From: Thermoplasmatota archaeon
GTDB taxonomy: Archaea > Thermoplasmatota > Thermoplasmata > Halarchaeoplasmatales > Halarchaeoplasmataceae
Assembly: GCA_018334835.1 (NCBI GenBank)
Contig: JAGXLF010000001.1
Location: 1 to 32,878 of the forward strand
Length of the DNA stretch: 32,878 bases
Direction: 5' to 3'
In this document: piece by piece, positions 8,184-17,549 of the stretch
How the letters are laid out: the number at the start of each line of letters is the position of its first letter
Numbering within the stretch: the stretch's first letter is position 1
Made by a program: the position numbers and the translations under genes
Notes under the pieces: model-generated
The model's database searches: none
The model's input: only the letters and a program-made list of their open reading frames with translations
What the model was told of the DNA's origin: nothing

Positions 8184-8933
8184 TTGATTTTAATAAAATT
8201 AGGTGGAAGTGTTTTGACCGATAAGGAGAAATCTTACTCATTTAAGACCCGTATAGCTAAAAGACTTTTGAAGGAAATCGACGAAAGTTCAGTTGATGAA
8301 TTTATTATAATCCATGGTGGTGGAAGCTTCGGTCATCCAGGGGCTAAAAAATATGCCCTCAATGAGAAAGAGTCGAAAAACTCTATTGAAGGCCTATCTA
8401 AGGTACAATTAGATATGAGGAGGATGAACAACCGCCTTTTAGAGTTAATGCAAGAGCAAAAGATGTGGGGTGTTTCCATCCCTGGTGGTTTGGCTACTTC
8501 TTTTGAGGATGGGAACTTGCAAAAAATCAATCAAGACTTATTCAAAAGTTATCTATCATTAGGTGCTATTCCAGTTGGTTTTGGAGACGTAACCATCGAT
8601 ACTGAAAGGGGAATAACTATATGTTCTGGAGACGATCTAATATTGGGATTGTCTTCACTGTCTGAGAAAGCTGTATTTGTGACCGATGTCGATGGTATTT
8701 ATAAAGGTGGAGAACTCGTGAGGCTTTTTGAAAGAGACATGCTACCTCTGAAGGAAGGTGATTTCTCTAGAACTGAGAAAACAGTAGATGTTACCGGTGG
8801 TATGAATAAGAAGGCCGAAAAAATTTTTGATATATCTGAGGAATGTGAAACCCATATTGTAAATGGGGAAAAAGTTGGAAGACTACGTAAAATCCTAGAT
8901 GATGAAAGAGTAATCTCTACCCAGGTGAAATAA
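8184..8933 (+). CDS. ipk: Isopentenyl phosphate kinase
   Basis: MILIKLGGSVLTDKEKSY...IIIHGGGSFGHPGAKKY...CSGDDLILGLS..VFVTDVDGIY..DVTGGMNKKAEKIFDIS (amino-acid-kinase fold with IPK-type GSFGHP). Confidence 0.93.
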   Translation: MILIKLGGSVLTDKEKSYSFKTRIAKRLLKEIDESSVDEFIIIHGGGSFGHPGAKKYALNEKESKNSIEGLSKVQLDMRRMNNRLLELMQEQKMWGVSIPGGLATSFEDGNLQKINQDLFKSYLSLGAIPVGFGDVTIDTERGITICSGDDLILGLSSLSEKAVFVTDVDGIYKGGELVRLFERDMLPLKEGDFSRTEKTVDVTGGMNKKAEKIFDISEECETHIVNGEKVGRLRKILDDERVISTQVK

Positions 8934-9973
8934 TGATAGAATCGAGAAAGGAAGATCACGTGAAAATAAGTTTAAAAGAGGATGTAGATTCAAGTAAGAA
9001 TTATTGGGAAGATATCGAGTTCTACCATCATTCCGTACCAGAAATAGATTTTCAGGACATAGATATAGGAGTAGATTTTCTAGATAAGAGTTTGGATGCC
9101 CCTCTCATGATTGCTGGTATGACTGGTGGATATGAAGGAGCTGAGGATTTTAATGAAAGATTGGCATCAGTTGCAGAAACGTTGGGTATAGGTTTTGGAG
9201 TGGGAAGTCAAAGAGCGGCTTTAGAGAACGACGAACTCAGAAAAAGTTATGAAACGGTAGCTCGATATTCTCCTCCCATGGTTCTAGGAAATATAGGTGC
9301 TCCACAACTCATAAAACAAAAGGCCTCTGAAGCCCTAAGTTTAGCTGAAGCAAATGAATTGCTGGAAATGATCGAAGGGGATTATTTGGCGGTCCATTTC
9401 AACTATCTTCAAGAAGCGGTGCAACCTGAAGGTGACTTGAAAGCAAAGGGAGTAATCGATTCGCTGAAAGAATTATCTTCTAAAGTACCGACGATAGCAA
9501 AAGAGACTGGAGCTGGAGTATCACCACAAACGGCTTTAACCTTTCAGAACGCCGGTGTAAAGGCAATAGATGTTGGTGGAAAAGGAGGAACCTCTTTTTC
9601 CGCCGTAGAACACTATAGGAATCAAGAAGACAAGATGAAAACTATCTCAAAAAACCTATGGAACTGGGGTATACCTACACCGGTTTCTATAGTCGAATGT
9701 CGTGGATCGGTGTCTCTCCCTCTTATCGCTACTGGAGGTATAAAGAATGGCGTACAGGTGGCCAAGGCGATATCACTTGGAGCCGATATCGTAGGGATGG
9801 CTGGAGGTGTCCTGAGAGCGCTAGCAGACGAAAAGAGGACAGTAGAAGAGTATTTTGAGAGAGTGATCAGGGAACTCAAGACAGTGATGTTTTTATTGGG
9901 TTGTGAAGAGATAGATGAGCTTCTGAACGTTAAAAAAATATTTACTGGTGACCTAAAAAATTGGATAGATTGA
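8933..9973 (+). CDS. fni: Type 2 isopentenyl-diphosphate delta-isomerase (FMN-dependent)
   Basis: RKEDHVKISL, APLMIAGMTGGYEGAEDFNERLASVAETLGIGFGVGSQRAAL, AVHFNYLQEAVQPEGD, KETGAGVSPQTA, DVGGKGGTSFSAVEHYR, IATGGIKNGVQVAKAISLGADIVGMAGGVL. Confidence 0.96.
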   Translation: MIESRKEDHVKISLKEDVDSSKNYWEDIEFYHHSVPEIDFQDIDIGVDFLDKSLDAPLMIAGMTGGYEGAEDFNERLASVAETLGIGFGVGSQRAALENDELRKSYETVARYSPPMVLGNIGAPQLIKQKASEALSLAEANELLEMIEGDYLAVHFNYLQEAVQPEGDLKAKGVIDSLKELSSKVPTIAKETGAGVSPQTALTFQNAGVKAIDVGGKGGTSFSAVEHYRNQEDKMKTISKNLWNWGIPTPVSIVECRGSVSLPLIATGGIKNGVQVAKAISLGADIVGMAGGVLRALADEKRTVEEYFERVIRELKTVMFLLGCEEIDELLNVKKIFTGDLKNWID

Positions 9974-9994
9974 AAAAATTGGAGGAGAGGAATC

Positions 9995-10975
9995 ATGGAC
10001 TTGATAGAAGAGATGGAGGAAAGAAAGGAAGTCGTTGAGCAACGGATGGAAGAAATATTCCGAAAAGAGAGGGCTCATCCTCTCTGGGAATATATGTTTT
10101 ATTATCCTGAATCCGGTGGAAAGAAGTTAAGACCCTTTTTAGCTATGATCACAGCTGAAGCTTTTGGAGAGTCTAAAAACAAGGCACTACCTTATGGAAT
10201 ATCGTTGGAGCTTGTACATAATTTTACCCTTGTCCATGATGATATAATGGATCAGGACGACCTCCGGAGAGGCAAACCTACACTTCACCAGAAGATAGGA
10301 GATGCAGAAGCGATCAATGCAGGGGATGGTCTTTTCGCACTATCTTTTAATATCTTATCTCAAACTGATGTTGAAGGCGAAAAGATAAGAAGATTACTAG
10401 AAGAATTATCTTCTTCGATTTTGAAGATCGCTGAAGGTCAGGAGGAAGATATGCGATTTGAGGATACCTTTGAGATAAGGGAAGAAGATTTCATTCAAAT
10501 GATTAAAAAGAAAACCGCGTACCTTTTTAGCGCAGCAACAAGAGGAGGCACTATGATAGCTGACTGCGACGACAAAGAGATCGAAAGGATGGGAAACTTC
10601 GCTAAAAAGATGGGGATCGCATTTCAGATACAAGATGATTACCTTGATTTAGTTGGAGATGAAGACAAGATAGGAAAAGATGTTGGAAGCGATATAAAGG
10701 AGGGGAAAAGGACTTTAATGGTTATAAAGGCGTTGTCTGAATTGCCAGAGAGAAAAAAAGACAGATTGATAGAGATCCTTGAAGAAGATAATGATCAAGA
10801 AGATATCAAAGAAGCTATGGACTTGATGAGAGATGCGAGGGCTATAGAGTATTCTAAAAATCTAGCGAAAACTTATGCTGAAGAAGCTAAATCTGAGTTA
10901 GAAATAGTCCCTGATCCTGAGTATAGAAGTATCCTTGAGGAAGTCGTAGATTTCGTAATCTCTCGGGAAAAGTAG
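9995..10975 (+). CDS. idsA: Polyprenyl (geranylgeranyl/farnesyl) diphosphate synthase
   Basis: First Asp-rich motif DDIMDQDDLRRGKPT, second FQIQDDYLDLVGDEDKIGKDVGSDIKEGKRT; GGKKLRPFLAM. Confidence 0.95.
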   Translation: MDLIEEMEERKEVVEQRMEEIFRKERAHPLWEYMFYYPESGGKKLRPFLAMITAEAFGESKNKALPYGISLELVHNFTLVHDDIMDQDDLRRGKPTLHQKIGDAEAINAGDGLFALSFNILSQTDVEGEKIRRLLEELSSSILKIAEGQEEDMRFEDTFEIREEDFIQMIKKKTAYLFSAATRGGTMIADCDDKEIERMGNFAKKMGIAFQIQDDYLDLVGDEDKIGKDVGSDIKEGKRTLMVIKALSELPERKKDRLIEILEEDNDQEDIKEAMDLMRDARAIEYSKNLAKTYAEEAKSELEIVPDPEYRSILEEVVDFVISREK

Positions 10976-11012
10976 AGGATACAGTCCGATCTCACTTTAA
11001 GAGTCAAATTTT

Positions 11013-14000
11013 TTAGTCTTCCCCATTTTCTTCATTTTCATCCTCACTTCTTTTTCTCTTGAACTCACTTTTTTCTACTTCTTCTAACAGTTCTTTTAAA
11101 ACTCCTTGAGTTTTTTGTAGATCTTCGAAATCTCCACTCTTCCTTATCTCTTCTGCCTTCTTTTCTAATTTTAATTCCCTTTTCTCTAATTCCCCTTCTC
11201 TTTCCTCCAACTCATTTTCCCATTCCTGTAAGGAATCTTCTTTTCCATCTAATTCATCTTCCAAAGATTGGAGTTCGCCTTCTTTTTCTTCCAAGTCATC
11301 TTTTCTGCTTTCCAATTTTTCTTCAAGCTCCTTTAGTTCGGATTCTTTTCCCTGCAGCTCTTCTTCTTTTTCGCCGAGTTCTTCTTCGAGAGATTGGAGT
11401 TCGTTTTCTTTTTCCTCTAGATTTTCTTTTCTATTTTCGATATCGCTCACTAGTTCATCCAATTCTTCCTCTTTCTCTTGGACTTGTTCTTCTTTATCTT
11501 TTAGTTCTTTCTCAAGTGACTCGACCTCAGTTTTTTTATCATCGACTTTACTATCGAGCACCTCTAATTGTTCTTCTTTATCTCCTAATTTATCTTTCAA
11601 AGACTCGAGTTCGTTTTCTTTTTCTTCTAAGTTCTCTTTTCTACTTTCCAGTTCTTCTTCAATATTGTCTAACGCAGATTCTTTTTCTTGTATTTGATCG
11701 TCTTTTTCATCTATTTCTTCTTCTAGTGACTTTAATTCATTTTCTTTCTCATCTAAGTCGTCCATCTTGGTTTCAATATCACTTTCTAATTCTTCCAAAC
11801 GGTCTTCTTTTTCATCGAGTTCCTCGGCTAGCGATTGTAATTCGTTTTCCTTTTCCTCTAAATTGTCTTTTCTATTTTTGATGTCGCTTTCTAGTTCATC
11901 CAACACTTCCTCTTTTTCTTGTATTTGATACTCTTTATCGCTGAGTTCTTCTTCGAGAGATTGGAGTTCATTTTCTTTCTCATCCAGATTTTCTTTTCTA
12001 CTTTCCATTTCATCTTCGATCTCATTCAGTTCTCCCTCTTTATCCTGTAGATGTTCATCTTTCTCACTAAGTTCTTCTTCGAGAGATTGCAATTCATTTT
12101 CCTTTTCGTCTAAACTTTCTTTTTTACCTTCTAGTTTAGATTCGAGTTCTTTCAGTTCTACCTTTTTTTCCTGGACCTGTTTTTCCTTATCGTTAACTTC
12201 ACCCTCTAAAGATTGTAGTTCGTTTTCTTTCTCCTCTAACGTATCCTTTCTATTTTCGATGTCACTTTCCAGTTCATCTAATTTTTCTTCTTTTTCTTGT
12301 ATTTGATCCTCTTTACCATTTAGTTCATCTTCTAGTGATTGCAGTTCATTTTCTTTTTCAGTTAATGTCTCCTTTTTATCTTCAATTTCATCTTCTAAAT
12401 CTACCAATTCCCTCTCTTTTCCTTCCAATTGTTCCTTTCTTTCTTCTAGTTTCTCTTTAAGTTCATTCAATTCATCTTCTTTTTTCTGTAGCTCCTCATC
12501 TTTCTTTTCCAGTTCTTCTTCCAGAGACTTTAATTCATTTTCCTTCTCATTGAGGTCGGTTTTTCTACTTTCTAGTTCCTCTTCGAGTTCGTTTAGTTCA
12601 CCTTCTTTATCCTGCAGTTGTTCATCTCTCTTTTCCAATTCTTCCTCTAGAGACTGTAATTCCTTTTCCTTCTCCTCTAGATTTTCTTTTCTACTTTCGA
12701 TATCGTCTTCAAGCTCATTCAATTCAGTTTCTTTTTCCTCTAGCTGATCATCTTTTTCTTTGAGTTCTTCTTCGAGAGATTGTAGTTCATTTTCCTTCTC
12801 CTCTAGACTTTCTTTTCTACTTTCGATATCCTCTTCAAGTTCCTTCAGTTCTTCCTCTTTTTCCTGCAGTTTTTCATCTTTCTCACTAAGTTCTTCTTGG
12901 AGAGACTGAAGTTCGTTTTCTTTCTCATCCAAACTTTCTTTTCTACTTTCGATATCCTCTTTTAATTCCTTCAATTCAGTTTCTTTCTCCTCAAGTTGTT
13001 CTTCCTTATCACCCAGTTCGTCTTCGAGGGATTTTAGTTCGTTTTCTTTCTCATCCAAACTTTCTTTTCTACTTTCGATATCCTCTTTTAATTCCTTCAA
13101 TTCAGTTTCTTTTTCTTGGATTTGCGATCTCCTTTCATCTAGTTCGTTTTCGAGGTCAATTAATCCGTTCTCTTTTTCCACGAGATCGGTTTTTAGATCA
13201 TCTAATTCCTGTCTTCTGCTTTCCAATTTCTCCTCCATTTCGTTCAATTCATTTTCTCTATTTTCTATCTCCTCTTTTGTCTTCGTTAACTCTTTCTCTT
13301 TTGCTTCTAACTCTTCTTTTCTTTCTTTCAGTCTATTTTCCTTCTGTTCCAACTCACTTTCCCATCCTTCGTTTTTGACCTCTCTCAAGTCAATATCATT
13401 CTCTCGCTCATCCAACCTGTTTTCCCAATCTTCAAATTCTTTCTGTTTATCGGTCAGTTCATCTTCCATCTCTTCTAGTTCCTTTTTCTTAGTTTGAAGT
13501 TTTACCTCTTGATTCGATAGTTGTTTGTCTCGGCTGTTTAAAACATCCTGGTATGAATCTAGATCATCTTCCCTCTCATTGAGACGGTCCTCCAACTGGG
13601 TAAGAGTTTCCTCCCAACTCTCGATCTCGTTTTCGACCTGACTAAGCCCTTTTTCTTTCTCTTCTAATTTTTCTTCTCTATCGGAAAGAACCGTTTCTCT
13701 TTCGTCGAGTCGATTCTTCCGTTCATCTAATTTTATCTCTTTATCTTGTAGGTCGTCATCTTTCTCTTCGAGTTCCTCTTCCAAGTCCTTCAATTTTGAA
13801 TATTCGTTATCAAGCTCTTGTTCTCTTTCCTCAATAGACTGGCTCCATCTTTCTACGTGTTCTTCCCTCTCCTGGATCTTATCTTCTAGTTCATATAAGA
13901 CTTCCTCTCTTTCATCTAATTTTTCTTCAATTGTCTTTACACGTTTTTCTTTCTTCTGTACTTTCTCTTTCTTATCTTTCAGTTCTTTTTCTAATTCATC

Positions 14001-16130
14001 CAATTCTTCTTTTTTACTATCTAATTCCTTCTCCCTCTCGTCAAGATCGTTCTCTCGTATTTCTATCTCAGAATACCTCTCATCTAGCCCCTCCTCAATG
14101 GTCCCCAATTGTTCCTGCCAAGTATCTAACCTTTCTTCCCTTTCTTCTATGTATTCTTCTAGTTCTTGGATCTTATTAGAGCTTTCTTCTAACTGGTCTT
14201 CATAATCGATCAACTTTTCTTCCCAAACATTAATATCTTCTTTTGTTTCGATCAATATTTCTTCTCTTTCATCTAGCTTTTTCTCCCTCTCCTTAAGATT
14301 GTCTTCTCTGTTATTAAGATCCATTTCCCACCCTTCGAGCTTTGTTTCCTGGATATCCATATTGTACATCTTCCTTGAAACTTCTTTTTCTTTGTCTTCA
14401 AGATTGTTCTCCCAATGTTCTAATTCTTCTTTTATTTCTTCAACAGATTTTTCTCTTTTTTCTAGATCTTTTTCCATCTCTTCAAGGTTTTCTCTTTCGT
14501 TTTCCAATTCATCTTCGTATTTCTCAAGTTCCTTTTTCCTCTCCTCGATCTCACTTTCTTTTTGCTCGAGTTTCTCACTCTTTTCAACGAGTTCTTCATC
14601 TTTTTTGGAAAGATTTTCTTCCCATTCTTCCAATTCAGCCTCTCTAAGGTCCTGTCTTTTTATTCTTTCTTCCAACTCTTTTTCTTTTTGATTTAAAGAT
14701 TCAGAACGTTCATCTAGTTTTTCTTCTCTTTCTTCTAAGTTCGATTCCCATCCCTCTAAAGAATTTTTTTCCTTTTCCAATTCTTCTTCTAGTCCAAACA
14801 AATCATTTTCCCAATTTTCCAGTTCATTTTTAGTCTCGATTATCTCCGACTCTCTGTTTTTCAATTCCTCTTTTTCATTCTCAATATCGTCTTTAGTTTC
14901 CTCAAGTTGCTCCTCCCATCCTTCTAAATTGGTTTCTTGCATGCCCAATTTCATATCTTTTTTCTCTAGATATTCTTCGAAATCCTCTAATTCCTTTTCT
15001 TTTTCTTTTACCGTTTCTTCCCATTCTTTTATTTCTTCTTCTTTTCCCTCTTGTTCCTTTTCTTTTTCTTCCAATTCCTGCTGTTTTTCCTTGGTTTTCC
15101 CTTTCTCTTCTTCCAATTCCTGTTCGATATCTTCTATTTCCGCTTCTCTTTGTTCTAATCTCCTTCGCTTTCCCTGTAAAGTATTCTTTTCGGATTCGAT
15201 CTCTTCCCTCATCTCTTTGAGACTCTTTCTCTTCTGTTCTTTTTCTGCTAATCCAGATTTTAATTTTTTTTCTTGTTTTCCGATACTTTTCTTAATTTGC
15301 TCTAGACTTTCTTCCCTCTTTTGCAGTTTTTTTTCCTGTTCTTTGATCTTTTGTTCTTTTTCTTTTATCTCATCTTTTTTTCTTTCTAACAACTCTTTTT
15401 CCTTTTCTATATCTTCTCTTTTTGGCTTTTTCATCTCAGATTGTTTTCTCTTGAGTTTTCTTTCTCGCTCTTCAAGTTCCTGTTCGAACTGTTTCAGTTT
15501 ATTTTCTTTATTTTCAAGATCTTTTTCCTTTTTCAATAGTTTTTCTAGTAACTCATTTATTTCTTCTAAATTAGCATCCGAATCTGTTTTCCCTTCATTC
15601 AAGTCTTGAATATCGACTTTATTTTCTTTGATTAATTCTTTAACAGATTTTTCCTTTTTCACATCTAGAGCCTCAGATTCCTCACTAGGGTGGTCTTTTT
15701 TTCTTTCGTACTCTATCCCGCTCTCTAGTCTTTCATGGCTACTAGTACCCAACTCCAAAATCAGATCGATGTCGATATTATCAGTGATTTTACAATCTTC
15801 GAACTTGGAGATGATCTGGTCCACATAAAAATTTGGGGTGGAATGGGAATAGGAATAAAGCTCTATGATGTTTTCGTCGTTCGAGGAGAGCTCAGCTATT
15901 TCAGTTAACGCTTCTCTTCCCTGATATCTTTTCTCAGTTTTTTCAACCTCAGCAGCCACAGGGCTAGCATTTTTAAAAACGATTTTACCTTCATATTCAA
16001 AGCCCCCCTCCTCATGGATGAGTTTCATGTATCCATCGATATTTTGTCTCTTTGACTCATCGATCAGCTTTTTTAAAGGTTCATCACCTCCTAAAGAGTG
16101 CAATATCCTTTTACCGGCCGGTATTTCCAT
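11013..16130 (-). CDS. Giant (about 1,705 aa) heptad-repeat/coiled-coil protein with N-terminal globular domain
   Basis: Open frame to 16166. ATG at 16130 is preferred because it has an SD (aaggaggagtttcaccATG). N-terminal GYMKLIHEEGGFEYEGKIVFKNASPVAAEVEKTEKRYQGREALTEIAEL, then about 1,500 residues of E/K/L/R-rich heptads ending in a charged tail. Confidence 0.92.
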   Translation of the reverse strand: MEIPAGKRILHSLGGDEPLKKLIDESKRQNIDGYMKLIHEEGGFEYEGKIVFKNASPVAAEVEKTEKRYQGREALTEIAELSSNDENIIELYSYSHSTPNFYVDQIISKFEDCKITDNIDIDLILELGTSSHERLESGIEYERKKDHPSEESEALDVKKEKSVKELIKENKVDIQDLNEGKTDSDANLEEINELLEKLLKKEKDLENKENKLKQFEQELEERERKLKRKQSEMKKPKREDIEKEKELLERKKDEIKEKEQKIKEQEKKLQKREESLEQIKKSIGKQEKKLKSGLAEKEQKRKSLKEMREEIESEKNTLQGKRRRLEQREAEIEDIEQELEEEKGKTKEKQQELEEKEKEQEGKEEEIKEWEETVKEKEKELEDFEEYLEKKDMKLGMQETNLEGWEEQLEETKDDIENEKEELKNRESEIIETKNELENWENDLFGLEEELEKEKNSLEGWESNLEEREEKLDERSESLNQKEKELEERIKRQDLREAELEEWEENLSKKDEELVEKSEKLEQKESEIEERKKELEKYEDELENERENLEEMEKDLEKREKSVEEIKEELEHWENNLEDKEKEVSRKMYNMDIQETKLEGWEMDLNNREDNLKEREKKLDEREEILIETKEDINVWEEKLIDYEDQLEESSNKIQELEEYIEEREERLDTWQEQLGTIEEGLDERYSEIEIRENDLDEREKELDSKKEELDELEKELKDKKEKVQKKEKRVKTIEEKLDEREEVLYELEDKIQEREEHVERWSQSIEEREQELDNEYSKLKDLEEELEEKDDDLQDKEIKLDERKNRLDERETVLSDREEKLEEKEKGLSQVENEIESWEETLTQLEDRLNEREDDLDSYQDVLNSRDKQLSNQEVKLQTKKKELEEMEDELTDKQKEFEDWENRLDERENDIDLREVKNEGWESELEQKENRLKERKEELEAKEKELTKTKEEIENRENELNEMEEKLESRRQELDDLKTDLVEKENGLIDLENELDERRSQIQEKETELKELKEDIESRKESLDEKENELKSLEDELGDKEEQLEEKETELKELKEDIESRKESLDEKENELQSLQEELSEKDEKLQEKEEELKELEEDIESRKESLEEKENELQSLEEELKEKDDQLEEKETELNELEDDIESRKENLEEKEKELQSLEEELEKRDEQLQDKEGELNELEEELESRKTDLNEKENELKSLEEELEKKDEELQKKEDELNELKEKLEERKEQLEGKERELVDLEDEIEDKKETLTEKENELQSLEDELNGKEDQIQEKEEKLDELESDIENRKDTLEEKENELQSLEGEVNDKEKQVQEKKVELKELESKLEGKKESLDEKENELQSLEEELSEKDEHLQDKEGELNEIEDEMESRKENLDEKENELQSLEEELSDKEYQIQEKEEVLDELESDIKNRKDNLEEKENELQSLAEELDEKEDRLEELESDIETKMDDLDEKENELKSLEEEIDEKDDQIQEKESALDNIEEELESRKENLEEKENELESLKDKLGDKEEQLEVLDSKVDDKKTEVESLEKELKDKEEQVQEKEEELDELVSDIENRKENLEEKENELQSLEEELGEKEEELQGKESELKELEEKLESRKDDLEEKEGELQSLEDELDGKEDSLQEWENELEEREGELEKRELKLEKKAEEIRKSGDFEDLQKTQGVLKELLEEVEKSEFKRKRSEDENEENGED
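11215..13130 (-). repeat. Tandem about 42-aa (126-bp) coding repeats in the C-terminal part of the giant protein
   Basis: Recurring unit EKENELQSLEEELSEKDEKLQEKEEELKELEEDIESRKESLE, about fifteen degenerate copies, some shortened by one heptad. Confidence 0.85.
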
Positions 16131-16255
16131 GGTGAAACTCCTCCTTGCTTCTCGAGATATTCTCACCTTATATGAATAGACCTAATCATATAGAAGTTTC
16201 GGTTGATTTCCAGATGTAAAGGTGTAATAAAAAATGAAAAAACCTTTTAGAACTT

Positions 16256-16798
16256 TTAAATTTTTTCATCCAAGAATTTTTCAGCTTTGTATAATGCGAT
16301 GGCGGTATGTGGATGGGTGATATCATTCTTTTTCAACATTTCGTAGGCCCTCTCCACTGAGATTTTTATCACCTCTATATCCTCTCCTTCGTCGTGATTT
16401 ATTTTTCCTCCTTCTTCAGCATCTCCCCAAAAAAGATGAGTTTTTTGGTCATTCAAACTTGCAATAGGATGATACTCACACAATTTTTTACAACTTTTGA
16501 GAACATATCCCGTTTCCTCTTCAAGTTCTCTCTCAGCCGCATCCTCCGGCTTTTCACCTTCTTCTATAAAACCAGCGGGAAGTTCTATAATCTTTTTGTC
16601 AATAGGATGCCTGTAATTTTTGATCAAAACCAACTCATCGCCGATCAGAGGTAAAACACCCGCAAAATCTGGTAGATCCAAAATCGTATAGATTTTCTCA
16701 GTTCCATCTGGAAGGACTACGTCCTCCTCTTTCAATGTAAAAAAAGTGGATTCCGCAATCTTTCGAGTATCTTTCTTTTCCCATCGAGGCATATTCAC
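16256..16798 (-). CDS. NUDIX hydrolase, ADP-ribose pyrophosphatase-like
   Basis: NUDIX box GFIEEGEKPEDAAERELEEETGY; preceded by NYRHPIDKKIIELPA. Confidence 0.93.
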   Translation of the reverse strand: MNMPRWEKKDTRKIAESTFFTLKEEDVVLPDGTEKIYTILDLPDFAGVLPLIGDELVLIKNYRHPIDKKIIELPAGFIEEGEKPEDAAERELEEETGYVLKSCKKLCEYHPIASLNDQKTHLFWGDAEEGGKINHDEGEDIEVIKISVERAYEMLKKNDITHPHTAIALYKAEKFLDEKI

Positions 16799-16825
16799 AC
16801 AAAAGCGATAGGACCTATTTTTTTA

Positions 16826-17401
16826 TTACCCAAAGAATAGGACTTCGAGAAGAAAAATGACTCCCAAGATAAGGAAAATACTGCCGGCGATCATATCTAT
16901 CTTTTTGCTCTCTATAAATTCTCCAATTTTAGACCCTAAAAGAACGCCTATAGCTATGATAGTTCCCATGCCGATTAGAGCACCTATCAGAACAAATAAA
17001 GGTGAACTGTACCGCGCGACCAATGCTACGATAAGGAGCTGTGTTTTGTCACCCATCTCCGCAAAGATGGAAAGTAAAAAAGAGCTCGTGAAAACACCAC
17101 CTCTTCTTTCTGCTAACTCTATCTTTTCTTCATCCTGAAAAAAAAGAGTATTTATCCCAAAGAAGATGAAAAGTATAGATGCGATCATCTTGACGTAAAT
17201 TAAAGGTATTAGTTGAAAGACTATAGCTCCAACAGCTACGGCTAGTATAGTAATGACTGCTATTCCCGAAAAGACACCTAAAAAAACGCTCCTGTTTTCA
17301 TATTTTGAAGCTAGAGATATTGTAATCAGTTGGCTTTTATCTCCTAGTTCCGCCACGAACACGGATGAAAATGTAATCGCGATTATAAACAACCAAATCA
17401 T
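16826..17401 (-). CDS. GDT1/UPF0016 (TMEM165) family cation transporter-like membrane protein
   Basis: Duplicated signature motifs AELGDKSQL and AEMGDKTQL within a multi-TM protein. Confidence 0.93.
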   Translation of the reverse strand: MIWLFIIAITFSSVFVAELGDKSQLITISLASKYENRSVFLGVFSGIAVITILAVAVGAIVFQLIPLIYVKMIASILFIFFGINTLFFQDEEKIELAERRGGVFTSSFLLSIFAEMGDKTQLLIVALVARYSSPLFVLIGALIGMGTIIAIGVLLGSKIGEFIESKKIDMIAGSIFLILGVIFLLEVLFFG

Positions 17402-17549
17402 CGAGACATCTTCTATTTAAAGATATAAATAGCTTTTGCCGATAGATTGGTTTTAAATAAGCAGAAAAACTTTCTATAAATAGTATCAAGCATTCGATTC
17501 ACATTAGGTTTATATCGGAAGAGGTTATAGATGAAAGAGGTGAAAAATC

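Noticed and set aside
11215-13130. Regular 126-bp periodicity that might be mistaken for a CRISPR or satellite array
   Set aside because: The repeats are degenerate, continuous in one reading frame and preserve heptads; there is no conserved repeat/unique spacer structure.
11516-15828. Plus-strand ORFs (e.g. 14929..15609, 226 aa; 14299..14691) rich in Ser/Phe/Leu
   Set aside because: These are antisense shadows of the E/K/L heptad-coding sequence on the minus strand (GAA/GAG/AAG codons read in reverse give TTC/CTC/CTT/TCT-type codons). No SD or domain signature.
16112-16123. Perfect palindrome TACCGGCCGGTA
   Set aside because: Lies within the coding sequence for the start of the giant protein (PAGK codons), so coding constraint or chance is sufficient.
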